A stretch of 64,000 nt of DNA from JAWKTM01 sp041399085 (GCA_041399085.1 JAWKTM010000017.1:62001-126000); one strand, 5' to 3'; shown: positions 1-8,520, counted from the stretch's first letter. Program-made: numbers and translations. Notes: a model not told the origin generated them from the letters alone.

Positions 1-980
1 TGCGACCGCTGCTGATCGAGTTGGCGATGGGGCTCGGATTCGCAGCGCTGTACGCGTGGGAAGTTCGCGGGGGATTAGCCCCGGCTGGTTCGCAGGGCAT
101 CTTGGCTGCGGCGGCGGGGCGAGTGCATGCGGTTTACTTCGCGCACCTCGTACTGCTGACGCTGATGTCGGTGGCTACGTTTATCGACTTCGACGAAAAG
201 ACGATCCCGGATGCGATCACGGTTCCGGGGACGCTGATCGGTCTGTTGTTGGCCGCGCTGTTGCCCGAGTCGTTGTTGCCGGTCGTGAACGCGCGGGGCC
301 TGGAAACGCTGCTGTTGCATTCGCCGCAACCGTGGCCGCTGGGCGGGAATCGCGTCGAATCGCTGGGCTGGGCGATTGCCTGTTTGGGCGGCTGGTGCTT
401 GGCGCTGCTGCCGCGCACTTGGACGTTGCGGCGAGGCTGGAAGAAGGCGTTTCAGTATTTGCTGGCCAGCATGTTTCGCCATCGAGCTTGGATGATCGCA
501 CTGGGCATCTTCATCGTCGGCGCGATCGGCATCGCCTTTGTTTGGCAGCTCGACGACGCTCGCTGGCGGTCGCTCTACACGGCTCTGGTCGGAATGGCAT
601 TCGGCGGAGGTCTAATCTGGGCCGTGCGAATTGTCGGCTCGAATGCGCTGGGGCAGGAAGCGATGGGGTTCGGCGACGTGACGTTGATGGCGATGATCGG
701 CGCGTTCGTTGGCTGGCAGCCGTCGCTGCTGATTTTCTTTCTCGCGCCGTTCGCTGCCGTCGTGATCAGCGTCGTTCAGTGGCTGACGACCGGCCGCAAG
801 GACATTGCGTTCGGCCCGTACCTTTGCGCGGGAACGGTGATTCTGATCCTGAAGTGGCCCGAAATTTGGGACTGGGGCGCCGGCATTTTCTATCTGGGCT
901 GGTTCATCCCGGCGTTGATGGCGGTCTGCATGGTCCTAATGTGGGGCATGCTTTCGCTGTGGCGAATGGTGGCTCACTAA
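1..980 (+). CDS. Prepilin peptidase (A24 family), N-terminus outside window
   Basis: This is the C-terminal part of a type IV prepilin leader peptidase, an inner-membrane aspartic protease that cleaves and usually N-methylates prepilins and pseudopilins. The frame is open to the left edge (the first codons read R-P-L-L-I-E-L), so the true start lies upstream. Both catalytic aspartate motifs are visible: F-I-D-F-D-E-K-T-I-P-D near residue 60 and G-F-G-D-V-T-L near residue 225. Several hydrophobic membrane segments flank them. About 130 residues separate the two motifs, more than in PilD/GspO; this loop holds an extra hydrophobic stretch. The pilT gene (29.8 kb) and a DUF1559 prepilin-like protein (38.2 kb) in the same window are plausible functional partners, but they are not linked to it. 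The family assignment is secure; the substrate is not known. Confidence 0.9.
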   Translation, partial: RPLLIELAMGLGFAALYAWEVRGGLAPAGSQGILAAAAGRVHAVYFAHLVLLTLMSVATFIDFDEKTIPDAITVPGTLIGLLLAALLPESLLPVVNARGLETLLLHSPQPWPLGGNRVESLGWAIACLGGWCLALLPRTWTLRRGWKKAFQYLLASMFRHRAWMIALGIFIVGAIGIAFVWQLDDARWRSLYTALVGMAFGGGLIWAVRIVGSNALGQEAMGFGDVTLMAMIGAFVGWQPSLLIFFLAPFAAVVISVVQWLTTGRKDIAFGPYLCAGTVILILKWPEIWDWGAGIFYLGWFIPALMAVCMVLMWGMLSLWRMVAH

Positions 981-1097
981 TTCGCCATCCGCGATTCGTC
1001 ACAGAACTTCTTTCGCGGTACCGGACGGCTCGCGCCGTTCCGCTTCGATGACAAATTGTTTTCGGACGAGGCTTAAGACCGATCGGCGGACGTGCGA

Positions 1098-1211
1098 TCA
1101 CACGTAGAACGGGTTCCCTTCGCGAACCGGACGCAGCATCCACAGAGCAGCGACGGAAACGATCACACAACCGATGGTTAGCAAGACGTTGATTTCGGAC
1201 ATGGGCTTCAT
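1098..1211 (-). CDS. Putative 37-aa single-pass membrane protein
   Basis: A tiny open frame encodes a peptide that begins M-K-P-M-S-E-I-N-V. It has one strongly hydrophobic stretch (L-L-T-I-G-C-V-I-V-S-V-A-A-L-W-M-L) and a charged tail R-P-V-R-E-G-N-P-F-Y-V. The layout (short N-terminus, about 17-residue membrane span, basic tail) resembles a real small membrane protein. An ATG three codons downstream (end 1202) would give 34 residues. No convincing ribosome binding site precedes either start, and a longer frame upstream looks non-coding. It lies between the prepilin peptidase and corA. No family is recognised and the function is unknown. Confidence 0.35.
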   Translation of the reverse strand: MKPMSEINVLLTIGCVIVSVAALWMLRPVREGNPFYV

Positions 1212-1409
1212 CACTTTCGGAGCGAGAGGAGGCGGGACGCTTTTTCTAAAGGCGAAGACCATGCCAGCCGAGCGCTCGACACGAAACGAACGTTCTAAGT
1301 GCCTTACCAACAGGCACTTGAGAGATATGAGCCGTTCCGGGGCGAGATTTTCCCTCGCTCTGTCCGTCATCAAGTCGACAACGCCGCTCTCAATTCCGAC
1401 GTTTGCCCG

Positions 1410-2384
1410 CTACATCCACCGCTTGCGGCGAAAGTACCAGAACAGGCCGGTCGAGACGGCCATCATGCAGCCGACGACGAACCAGAACGTCCATTTCTGA
1501 TTCGGGGCGGGCCACAGCGGCACGTTCATTCCGTAGATGCCCGTGATTACCGACAGCGGCAGCAGAATGCCGGCGTAAATCGTCAGCGTTTTGACGATCT
1601 CGTTCGTGCGATCGGCCAACATGGCGTGGTAATTATCTCGCACGCCGACCAACAATTCGCGGAGGCTGTCGATCGTGTCGCGGACTTCGGCCAGGTGATC
1701 GCGCACGTGGCGAAACCGGAGACTGAGCCGGTCGGAGATATAGTCGTAGTGGCCTTGCGCGACTGGCAACAGCAACTGGCGCTGCGAAGTCGCCAGCCGC
1801 CGCAGCTCGAGCAACTCGCGCCGCACATCCGCCGCGTCGGACAGCAGCGATTCGTCGACACCTTCTTGAAACGAGCGGTCTTCCAGGTCCTCGACCCGCG
1901 TTTCGTACTGATCCGCCACGTCCATGTAATGGTCGACCGTCAGATCAATCAGCGCGAACAGCACGGCATCCAGCCCTTCGCGCAGCATCGCGTCGCTATG
2001 GCGCTTGCAACGCTCGCGGACTTGGCGGACCGTCATCAACGGCTGGCGATGCACGGTGATCAGAAACCGCTCGCCGCAGAACACGGCCAGCTTGCGCGGC
2101 GTCAGCTCGACATCCCGCTCGACACCGAACAGCCCGTACAGCACGAGGAACAAGTACGCTTCGAACTCGTCCAACCGCGGGCGTTGCTCGCCGTGCAGAC
2201 AGTCGTCCATCGACTCTTCGTCGAGGCCGAAGATCTCGCCGATTTGCAGCAGCAGCGATTCCTCGGGCGACTCGAGGTCGACCCACAACATCGCATCGTC
2301 GCGACGCGCGGCATGCCGCACGTCGTCCAACGAAGTGGTCGTGATCGGCAGCTTGTCGTTCTCGAAGATAAACGCTGTTAGCAT
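1410..2384 (-). CDS. corA: CorA family magnesium/divalent cation transporter
   Basis: A 324-aa CorA-type channel that moves Mg2+ (or Co2+/Ni2+) across the cytoplasmic membrane. The C-terminus shows the family layout: a long charged helical region, a first membrane helix (I-Y-A-G-I-L-L-P-L-S-V-I-T-G-I), the selectivity motif Y-G-M-N just after it, a short loop, a second helix (F-W-F-V-V-G-C-M-M-A-V) and a basic end R-R-K-R-W-M. The N-terminal 230 residues match the cytoplasmic funnel domain. The start at 2384 (M-L-T-A-F-I-F-E) was chosen because upstream codons in the open frame read as non-coding. Length fits the family (about 315-350 aa). It is divergent from the zinc protease/rimK cassette, so the short intergenic gap probably holds both promoters. 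Confidence 0.93.
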   Translation of the reverse strand: MLTAFIFENDKLPITTTSLDDVRHAARRDDAMLWVDLESPEESLLLQIGEIFGLDEESMDDCLHGEQRPRLDEFEAYLFLVLYGLFGVERDVELTPRKLAVFCGERFLITVHRQPLMTVRQVRERCKRHSDAMLREGLDAVLFALIDLTVDHYMDVADQYETRVEDLEDRSFQEGVDESLLSDAADVRRELLELRRLATSQRQLLLPVAQGHYDYISDRLSLRFRHVRDHLAEVRDTIDSLRELLVGVRDNYHAMLADRTNEIVKTLTIYAGILLPLSVITGIYGMNVPLWPAPNQKWTFWFVVGCMMAVSTGLFWYFRRKRWM

Positions 2385-2497
2385 ATCGGCAGTCCCGGCT
2401 GACGAGTGTATCGGCAGAGCCCACTTTGGCGAACTGGGGCCAGTTGCTACAACCATAGGGCAACGACTCGCCATCGCGGCAGGAGGAGGATTCGCTC

Positions 2498-2992
2498 ATG
2501 ACCATGCGCGGCGAACACGCGGGCTTGCCCACGATCGGCTGGCGCGAGTGGCTGGCATTGCCGGACTTGGCGGTCCCTTGGATCAAGGTCAAAGTCGACA
2601 CGGGAGCTCGCAGTTCCGCGCTGCATGCGTTCGATGTCGACATCTTCGAGCGCGACGGACGGACGTTCGCCAGCTTCGAGATTCATCCGATCCAACGAAG
2701 CACGCGTGGTGCGATCCGGGCCGAGGCGGCGGTGATCGAGTTTCGCGATGTGCGCAGCAGCGGCGGCCATGTGACTCGACGGCCGGTGATTTCGACGCAT
2801 GTCGAGCTGCTGGGGCAACGTTGGCCGATCGAACTGACTTTGGCCAGCCGCGACGCGATGGGATTTCGGATGCTGTTGGGACGCGAGGCGGTTCGCGGCC
2901 GACTGCTTGTTGACGCCGGCCATTCGTATGTGAACGGAGTCCCGGCCAGCCGCCCAGGCAAACGTCGAAAAAAGAAACGGAGAGAGGAATGA
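2498..2992 (+). CDS. Retropepsin-like ATP-dependent zinc protease family protein
   Basis: A 164-aa protein of the family often found beside rimK (putative ATP-dependent zinc protease, retropepsin-like fold). The signature V-D-T-G-A-R-S-S-A-L-H lies near residue 30, followed by F-E-I-H-P and, near residue 115, R-M-L-L-G-R-E-A, which is typical of the family's second conserved block. The C-terminus is basic (K-R-R-K-K-K-R-R-E-E). A strong AGGAGG lies about 12 bases upstream of the ATG. The stop overlaps the rimK start as ATGA, so the two are almost certainly translationally coupled. Family members have been linked to glutamylation or peptide remodelling, but the biochemistry is poorly settled; that link here rests on the gene context. 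Confidence 0.85.
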   Translation: MTMRGEHAGLPTIGWREWLALPDLAVPWIKVKVDTGARSSALHAFDVDIFERDGRTFASFEIHPIQRSTRGAIRAEAAVIEFRDVRSSGGHVTRRPVISTHVELLGQRWPIELTLASRDAMGFRMLLGREAVRGRLLVDAGHSYVNGVPASRPGKRRKKKRREE

Positions 2993-3894
2993 AGATCGCG
3001 ATCTTATCGCGCAAGCCGTCGCTGTATTCCACGCGTCGGTTGAAAGAAGCGGGCGAGAAGCGCGGCCACAAGACAGTGGTCGTCGACTACCTGCGCTGCT
3101 ACATGGACATCACGGCTCATCAGCCGCGTGTGATGTATCAAGGCGCCCCGCTGGACGGCGTCGATGCCTTGATCCCGCGGATCGCGGCGACGTACACGTT
3201 TTACGGCACGGCGGTCGTGCGTCAGTTTGAAATGATGGGCGTCTTTCCGCTGAACGAATCGCAAGCCATCAGCCGCTCGCGCGACAAGCTGCGATGTCTT
3301 CAGTTGTTGTCGCGTAAAGGTGTCGGCTTGCCCGTGACAGGCTTCGCGCACTCGACCAAAGACATCGAAGGGCTGATCCAGATCGCCCGCGGCGCGCCGG
3401 TGGTTATCAAACTGCTCGAAGGCACCCAAGGCATCGGTGTGATTCTGGCGGAAACGACGAAGGCAGCCGAAGCGGTGATCGAAGCGTTCCGCGGCTTGGA
3501 TGTGAACATCCTGGTGCAAGAATTCATTAAGGAAGCCAAGGGGTCGGACTTGCGCTGCTTTGTGGTGGGCGGCAAGGTCGTGGCCGCGATGCGACGCCAG
3601 GCGAAAGAGGGCGAGTTCCGCTCGAATCTGCATCGTGGCGGCACGGCCGAGAAAGTGAAGCTGACCCCCGAAGAACGGACGACCGCCAGCCGCGCCGCAA
3701 CGGCGATGGGATTGAGCGTCGCGGGTGTCGACATCCTGCGGTCGAATCACGGGCCGGTCGTGCTGGAAGTGAATTCGTCGCCCGGCTTGGAAGGAATCGA
3801 AAAGGCAACCGGCGTCGATGTGGCGGGCAAAATCATCGAGTTCATCGAGAAGAACGCCAAGCCGGGCAAGACCAAGGATCGGGTGCGAGGATAG
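2989..3894 (+). CDS. rimK: RimK-type alpha-L-glutamate ligase (ATP-grasp)
   Basis: A 301-aa ATP-grasp ligase that adds glutamate residues to the C-terminus of ribosomal protein S6 (RimK), or makes related poly-glutamate or peptide tails. Visible features are the N-terminal Rossmann-like part (M-K-I-A-I-L-S-R), the ATP-binding strand V-V-I-K-L-L-E-G-T-Q-G-I-G-V near residue 135, the loop R-R-Q-A-K-E-G-E-F-R-S-N-L-H-R-G-G near residue 205, and the metal-binding end V-V-L-E-V-N-S-S-P-G-L-E-G. Length equals that of E. coli RimK (300 aa). The start overlaps the upstream zinc protease gene (ATGA). A desuccinylase-like gene follows 7 bp after the stop, so the three form a tight operon. Confidence 0.93.
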   Translation: MKIAILSRKPSLYSTRRLKEAGEKRGHKTVVVDYLRCYMDITAHQPRVMYQGAPLDGVDALIPRIAATYTFYGTAVVRQFEMMGVFPLNESQAISRSRDKLRCLQLLSRKGVGLPVTGFAHSTKDIEGLIQIARGAPVVIKLLEGTQGIGVILAETTKAAEAVIEAFRGLDVNILVQEFIKEAKGSDLRCFVVGGKVVAAMRRQAKEGEFRSNLHRGGTAEKVKLTPEERTTASRAATAMGLSVAGVDILRSNHGPVVLEVNSSPGLEGIEKATGVDVAGKIIEFIEKNAKPGKTKDRVRG

Positions 3895-3901
3895 TCGAGC
3901 G

Positions 3902-4894
3902 ATGAGCGGCAGCGGCAAAATGAATGTCTACAATCCGCCCGTGATGTTGGGCGGAGTTACCGTGGCTGCGGGCGAGCGGACGTTGATCGACATTCCGGTC
4001 GCAAGGCTGCCGACGGAAACGTGGCTGCAACTGCCGATCGAAGTCGTCAACGGCTTGTATCCCGGCCCGCGTTTGTGGATCGCCGCGGCCGTGCATGGCG
4101 ACGAACTGAACGGCATGGAAATCATCCGCCGGGTTCTGGAACATTTGCAGCCGACTTCGATGTCAGGCACCGTGATCGCCGCCCCGATTGTGAACGTGTT
4201 TGGCTTTATCGAGCAGTCGCGTTACCTGCCCGACCGCCGCGACTTGAACCGCAGCTTTCCCGGCTCGCCGAACGGCAGCGTCGCGGCCCGGATCGCTCAT
4301 CTGTTCATGGATCAAGTCGTGAATCAGTGCAGCTATGGTATCGATCTGCATACGGGCTCGAACCACCGAACAAACTATCCGCAGATTCGCGGCAATTTGC
4401 AGGACGCGGAAACGCGCCGTTGTGCCCAGGCATTCGCCGCGCCGGTGATGATGCACGCCGAGACGCTACGCGGTTCGCTGCGAGAAGCGGCCACGAAACG
4501 GGGCGCGTGCGTGTTGCTGTACGAAGGGGGCGAGCCGCTCCGGTTTGATCCGCATGCGATCGACGTGGGCGTAGCCGGCGTGCTGCGTGTTTTGGCCGCG
4601 CTGAACATGGTTCGCTCGCGCGCGAAACGCCAGCCGTCGCAGTCAATCGAGTTGGGCGAGACAACTTGGGTGCGAGCGAGGCGCGGCGGAATCTTGCGGC
4701 TGGATGTGGAACTGGGCCAGCATGTGAAAGCGCGCCAGCGGCTGGGCGTGATCGGCGGCGCGCTCGGCACCGACAGCGTTGCCGTGTTAGCGCCCGAAGA
4801 CGGCATCGTGATCGGGCTGACGCAAAACCCGCTGGTCAACCAAGGCGACAGCATCGTTCACTTGGGCTCGCCTGTCGATTCGCTCGATGATTGA
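3902..4894 (+). CDS. Succinylglutamate desuccinylase/aspartoacylase family zinc hydrolase
   Basis: A 330-aa zinc-dependent acylase/carboxypeptidase-like protein. Zinc-binding H-G-D-E lies near residue 65 (A-A-V-H-G-D-E-L-N-G-M-E), R-D-L-N-R-S-F-P-G near residue 112, and the third ligand motif D-L-H-T-G near residue 146. The C-terminal domain (about residues 255-330) is the beta-barrel typical of the family, ending with an E-D-G-I-V-I-G loop. The start at 3902 follows the rimK stop by only 7 bp; an alternative ATG lies six codons later. Homologues next to rimK and the retropepsin-like protease are common in bacteria. The natural substrate is unknown; removal or processing of an N-acyl or glutamyl group is an inference. 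Its last 37 bp overlap the converging protease gene on the other strand. Confidence 0.88.
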   Translation: MSGSGKMNVYNPPVMLGGVTVAAGERTLIDIPVARLPTETWLQLPIEVVNGLYPGPRLWIAAAVHGDELNGMEIIRRVLEHLQPTSMSGTVIAAPIVNVFGFIEQSRYLPDRRDLNRSFPGSPNGSVAARIAHLFMDQVVNQCSYGIDLHTGSNHRTNYPQIRGNLQDAETRRCAQAFAAPVMMHAETLRGSLREAATKRGACVLLYEGGEPLRFDPHAIDVGVAGVLRVLAALNMVRSRAKRQPSQSIELGETTWVRARRGGILRLDVELGQHVKARQRLGVIGGALGTDSVAVLAPEDGIVIGLTQNPLVNQGDSIVHLGSPVDSLDD

Positions 4895-6303
4895 TGGAAC
4901 AGCCAATCGGCCGGCATCTCTTGGATCGGCAAGTCGGTCGATTCGACCATCAAACGCAAATCCTGGCTCCCACCGGCTTCAAAGAATTCGACCGTGAAAG
5001 GATGCAAGCCCGCTTTCAGCCGAATTAAGCCGCCGGCGTCTTTGGCCGCGTGCAGTCCATCGTTGTCGACGATCTGGCGGTCGCCGATAAAAAGCTGGCT
5101 ACCGTCGTCCGACCGCAAGTAAAAGCCGTACAAACCATCGGCGGGGATCTTCACGAAGCCTGTGGCTCGCATGGCGAACTTGTCCTGGAACATGGGGAAC
5201 TCGTCCAGCTTTACCTGCGGGATCACTTTGCGTTCGACGGACTCGAGCGTCTGAAAATCGGGCAGCTTATCCCACAGCCCCGCGTACACTTCGGCTTCCA
5301 GCCCCGGCTGAACGTTCTCGACCGCCACGGAGTCCAGCGGTTCCAACCCCGTCGGAGTCACCATCGTTTCGTGCGTTTCCTCGCCGCGCCGGTAACGTAG
5401 GTTCGTCGACTTATCGGGACGCAAACGGGTCGTCATCAAATGAAAGTCGATTCCCTGCCGAACGATCAAGTCGTCGAAATGCGTCACGACATCCCCGACC
5501 TGCAAACCGGCCGCTTCGGCTGGTGATCCCGCGCGGATTTCCGTCACCTTCGCTTCCTCGGCCAGCATGTCGACCGCCGCACCGAACTGGAAACCGATCC
5601 GTTGTTCGGCGGCCACCATGTTCGGAAAGACTTGCCGCACGTGGTCGATCATGATGGCGAAGCTGATGTTTTGAGCCGACGTATCGCGCGAAGTAATGAC
5701 GCCGATCTGTTGGCCCAACGCGTTCAGCAGCGGGCCGCCGGAGCTGCCGCCGCTGGTTGCCGCGGTGGTTTGCACCATCGAAGGCAAGAACGCGTATTCC
5801 GTTCGCGTCGCACGACTCAGCCCGCTGACAATGCCGGTCGAAACCGAGCGAGCCAGCCCGGTCGGCGAACCGATCACGACCGTCGGCTCGCCCAGCATCA
5901 GGTCGTGACTGCGCCCAATCGTGGCGGGCTTCAGCGACGGGACACTGGGAATTCGTAGGATGGCCAAGTCCTCGCAAGGCCAACGAACGAGCGTTTGGAA
6001 CGGCAGCACGCGATCATCGCTCAATTGCAATTCGCCAGCCTTGGCGTTGCGAACCACGTGAGCGTTGGTCAGCACATAACCATGCTCGTGCAAGATCGCA
6101 CCGCTGCCGATATGCACGCGGACCTCCGCCTCGTTCCGCTCGACCACGCGAATCGCCACGACCGAAGGCAACGTTCGCTCGATCACCTCGACCATCGCCG
6201 TCCGCCGCGGCGAATCCGCCGGCAAGTCTTGGGCACGCATTGGCGTCGTCAACGACGCGGCGAGGATGCAAAGAAACCCGAGCCAAATTCGGCGATGAAA
6301 CAT
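4858..6303 (-). CDS. Secreted trypsin-like serine protease with PDZ and PA14-like domains
   Basis: A 481-aa exported protease with a signal peptide (M-F-H-R-R-I-W-L-G-F-L..., cleavage after about residue 24). The DegP/HtrA-type trypsin domain shows all three catalytic residues: H in T-N-A-H-V-V, D in C-E-D-L-A-I-L-R-I, and S in G-G-S-S-G-G-P-L. A PDZ domain follows (about residues 235-320; A-G-S-P-A-E-A-A-G-L-Q-V-G-D-V-V). The last roughly 110 residues look like a PA14/cellobiose-binding fold (D-G-L-Y-G-F-Y-L-R-S-D-D-G-S-Q-L-F-I-G), a module that binds carbohydrate in other proteins. HtrA proteases do not normally carry this domain. It likely does extracytoplasmic proteolysis at a glycan-rich surface. 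The 3' end overlaps the desuccinylase-like gene by 37 bp. Confidence 0.9.
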   Translation of the reverse strand: MFHRRIWLGFLCILAASLTTPMRAQDLPADSPRRTAMVEVIERTLPSVVAIRVVERNEAEVRVHIGSGAILHEHGYVLTNAHVVRNAKAGELQLSDDRVLPFQTLVRWPCEDLAILRIPSVPSLKPATIGRSHDLMLGEPTVVIGSPTGLARSVSTGIVSGLSRATRTEYAFLPSMVQTTAATSGGSSGGPLLNALGQQIGVITSRDTSAQNISFAIMIDHVRQVFPNMVAAEQRIGFQFGAAVDMLAEEAKVTEIRAGSPAEAAGLQVGDVVTHFDDLIVRQGIDFHLMTTRLRPDKSTNLRYRRGEETHETMVTPTGLEPLDSVAVENVQPGLEAEVYAGLWDKLPDFQTLESVERKVIPQVKLDEFPMFQDKFAMRATGFVKIPADGLYGFYLRSDDGSQLFIGDRQIVDNDGLHAAKDAGGLIRLKAGLHPFTVEFFEAGGSQDLRLMVESTDLPIQEMPADWLFHQSSSESTGEPK

Positions 6304-6413
6304 GGTGCTCTTTCGTCAGTCGTCGAGAGGAACATAGCTGCGGCTGCCACTGAAACGTGGATTGTACTTGGCAATCACCGATCGCCCTACGCGAGACAAA
6401 ATCAACCACGGAA

Positions 6414-6515
6414 GCTCGAGGCTCGAGCCGAGCAAACCAATCGCATCTGGGAGATCGAGGCTCCCGCCGAGCAAACCGGCGTCTAAGGGAGATCGAGGCT
6501 CCCGCCGAGCAATCC
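6414..6515. repeat. Three-copy imperfect direct repeat upstream of the M24 peptidase gene
   Basis: The 335-bp gap between the protease gene (start 6303) and the M24 peptidase (start 6639) contains three imperfect copies of a unit reading GATCGAGGCTCCCGCCGAGC, beginning near 6414, 6451 and 6489. The last two copies are near identical over about 28 bp, and the first has diverged. Nothing in the rest of the gap looks like a gene or a clear promoter. Confidence 0.7.
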
Positions 6516-6638
6516 GCTCAACGCCCGAGCGAGAAACGTCGCCTCAGCGCACGGTCGCCTTGCCGACAGTCCCGTCCGCGGGCTTTGGTTGTTAGAATCG
6601 TCGGCCGAACAACAGAACTCGCCCCTGGAAACGGAACG

Positions 6639-7745
6639 ATGAACCCCTATGAAATCGATCTTGCCGCTTGTCGCGGACGGCAACGGCGGCTGTTGGAAGT
6701 GATGCACGAGCGGCGATTGGACGCCGTGATCGTCACGCAGCAGGAACACATCCAATGGCTGACGGGCCAGCGGTTCGCGTGGTTGTTTTCGCCAGTCGCG
6801 GCGATGCACGCCGATGGCCGCGTGTTGTTGGTCGCGCCGGCCAAGACCGAGCCGCTCGGCGCCATCGATGACTTGCGGCACTTCGACGCCAAATGGCACT
6901 CGACGCTGCGCAACGACCAACGCGCCGAGTCGTCCCGCGTGTTGCTCGACGCTTTGAAAACTTGGCCGGCCGTCCAGCATATCGGCTGCGAGTTCTCGTC
7001 GTTCGGACCGCACTTGGCGAACGGAATCGAGGCCCAATTGCACGACGTGGAACCAGCGTTGTATCGGCTGCGGCGCCGCAAGGACGCCGACGAGCTGGCG
7101 ATGATTCGCAAAGCGATCGCCGGTACCGAGCGGATGTACGCTCGGGCTCGCGAAATCATTCGGCCGGGCGTGACCGAGTTGGAAGTGTTTAACGAACTGC
7201 AATCGGCCGCGGTCGCCGAGTTCGACGAGCCGCTCACCGGCACCGGCAACGATTATCAATGCGGCTCGCGCGGCGGGCCGCCGCGAGCTGGTCGGAAAGC
7301 CCTGGCTGGTGAGCTATACATTCTGGATCTCGGCCCAGCGTTCCGCGGCTACTTCGCCGACAACGCTCGCACGATCGCCGTGACTGAAGCGAGCGACGCG
7401 CAGCGGACCGCTTGGGGATACATCACGCAAGTGTTCGATCATGTCGAACGCGAAGTGCGGCCGGGCAAGAACGCTCGGGAGCTGTTCCAGGAAGCTCAAA
7501 CGATTCTCGACCAAGCGCCCGTCGGCGTATTCAATCACCATCTCGGTCATGGCATCGGGCTGTTCCCGCACGAGGCGCCGCACTTGAATCCGCACTGGGA
7601 CGATACGTTTGAAGCGGGCGACGTATTTACGGCGGAACCTGGCTTGTATGCCGACGAACTGCGAGCCGGCATGCGGATCGAAAACGATTATCTGGTCACC
7701 GAAAACGGCGTCGAGCGGCTGACCGATTTCTCGCTGGAACTGTAA
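6639..7745 (+). CDS. M24 family Xaa-Pro aminopeptidase-like metallopeptidase
   Basis: A 368-aa peptidase of the Xaa-Pro aminopeptidase/prolidase type, which removes N-terminal residues ahead of proline using a two-metal centre. The N-terminal creatinase-like domain covers about residues 1-135. The C-terminal pita-bread domain shows the metal ligands: D in L-D-L-G-P-A, D in F-A-D-N-A-R-T, H in H-H-L-G-H-G-I-G-L-F-P-H-E, E in A-E-P-G-L-Y and E in R-I-E-N-D-Y. The start at 6639 (M-N-P-Y-E-I-D) is preceded by GGAACG; the open frame upstream runs through the direct repeats and is not coding. CutA follows after 12 bp, so cotranscription is likely. Substrate range cannot be told from sequence. Confidence 0.9.
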   Translation: MNPYEIDLAACRGRQRRLLEVMHERRLDAVIVTQQEHIQWLTGQRFAWLFSPVAAMHADGRVLLVAPAKTEPLGAIDDLRHFDAKWHSTLRNDQRAESSRVLLDALKTWPAVQHIGCEFSSFGPHLANGIEAQLHDVEPALYRLRRRKDADELAMIRKAIAGTERMYARAREIIRPGVTELEVFNELQSAAVAEFDEPLTGTGNDYQCGSRGGPPRAGRKALAGELYILDLGPAFRGYFADNARTIAVTEASDAQRTAWGYITQVFDHVEREVRPGKNARELFQEAQTILDQAPVGVFNHHLGHGIGLFPHEAPHLNPHWDDTFEAGDVFTAEPGLYADELRAGMRIENDYLVTENGVERLTDFSLEL

Positions 7746-7757
7746 GGCACTGCGATC

Positions 7758-8084
7758 ATGACCGAAGCCATCCAAATCGTGACGACCGTTGCCGACCAAC
7801 AAGAGGCCGAACGGATCGCCGACTTTCTCGTGAGCCAACGGCTGGCGGCCTGTGTTCAAATCGGCGGACCGGTGACCAGCTTGTTTCGCTGGGAAGGCAA
7901 GCTGGACATGGCCCGCGAATGGCAACTGACGATCAAAACGCACGCCTCGCGATACGCGGAAGTCGAAGCGGCCATCCGGCGGATTCACACCTATGACGAG
8001 CCCGAGATTCTGGCCTTGCCGATCCTGGCGGGCAGCGAAGGCTATCTACGTTGGCTGGCGGAGTCGGTCGATGCTGCGGTTTGA
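7758..8084 (+). CDS. cutA: CutA-type divalent cation tolerance protein
   Basis: A 108-aa CutA1 protein, a small trimeric ferredoxin-like protein linked to copper and other divalent metal tolerance; its molecular role is still disputed. Typical blocks are visible: the start I-Q-I-V-T-T-V-A-D, the segment L-A-A-C-V-Q-I followed by S-L-F-R-W-E-G-K, and the end Y-D-E-P-E-I-L-A-L-P with W-L near the C-terminus. Length is normal for the family. It lies 12 bp after the M24 peptidase and overlaps the next gene by 14 bp, which suggests a three-gene operon. Confidence 0.92.
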   Translation: MTEAIQIVTTVADQQEAERIADFLVSQRLAACVQIGGPVTSLFRWEGKLDMAREWQLTIKTHASRYAEVEAAIRRIHTYDEPEILALPILAGSEGYLRWLAESVDAAV

Positions 8085-8520
8085 CATTCACATGCACGCG
8101 CGGCCGGCTGGCTTGAGCCCCGGCGAAACGCTTGTGATCGACGGACGCTCATTGCCGACGCTCGACGTGCCGATCTCCGCACGTGGCCAAACGTTTCCGA
8201 TCACCTTCGAGGAAGTCGGCGAGCGGCTGGAAGCGTTGCCGCGGATGTTCTTCGAGCCCGACGGATCGTTTGTTTGGGTTTCCCCGCAAGGCCCCGATGA
8301 TTGGCAAGTCGACGGCGTGTTTTACGACCGAGGCGGCGCGGTGTTGTTCGCCGAGCTCAAGGGCCGCTGTCCGGCTGACGAATTCGACCGCTTGCTTGCC
8401 GCCTGCGGTTGGCCCGCAACGGCCGTGATGATGCAGCTTACCCGCCAAGCCGTGTTCGTCGACGAAGCCACCTTCCGCGAATGGGCAACTAGCGTGAGCA
8501 GCGAAAAGCGAACGGTTTAA
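8071..8520 (+). CDS. Conserved hypothetical protein downstream of cutA
   Basis: A 149-aa cytoplasmic protein of unknown function, beginning M-L-R-F-D-I-H-M-H-A-R-P. It has no signal peptide or membrane span. The start at 8071 overlaps the last 14 bases of cutA, which suggests translational coupling. The body has an alternating, probably mixed alpha/beta pattern, with the segment F-F-E-P-D-G-S-F-V-W-V near residue 66 and a later helix-rich half. No catalytic motif was recognised. Codon use matches the neighbours, so I treat it as a real gene. Confidence 0.7.
   Translation: MLRFDIHMHARPAGLSPGETLVIDGRSLPTLDVPISARGQTFPITFEEVGERLEALPRMFFEPDGSFVWVSPQGPDDWQVDGVFYDRGGAVLFAELKGRCPADEFDRLLAACGWPATAVMMQLTRQAVFVDEATFREWATSVSSEKRTV

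Noticed and set aside
56..1051. Long alternative open frame overlapping the prepilin peptidase
   Set aside because: Its translation is dominated by R, G, A and D, as expected of a GC-rich shadow frame, while the overlapping frame has clear A24 motifs.
1299..2381. Long plus-strand open frame opposite corA
   Set aside because: Q/R/H-rich antisense shadow of corA with no recognisable domain or ribosome binding site.
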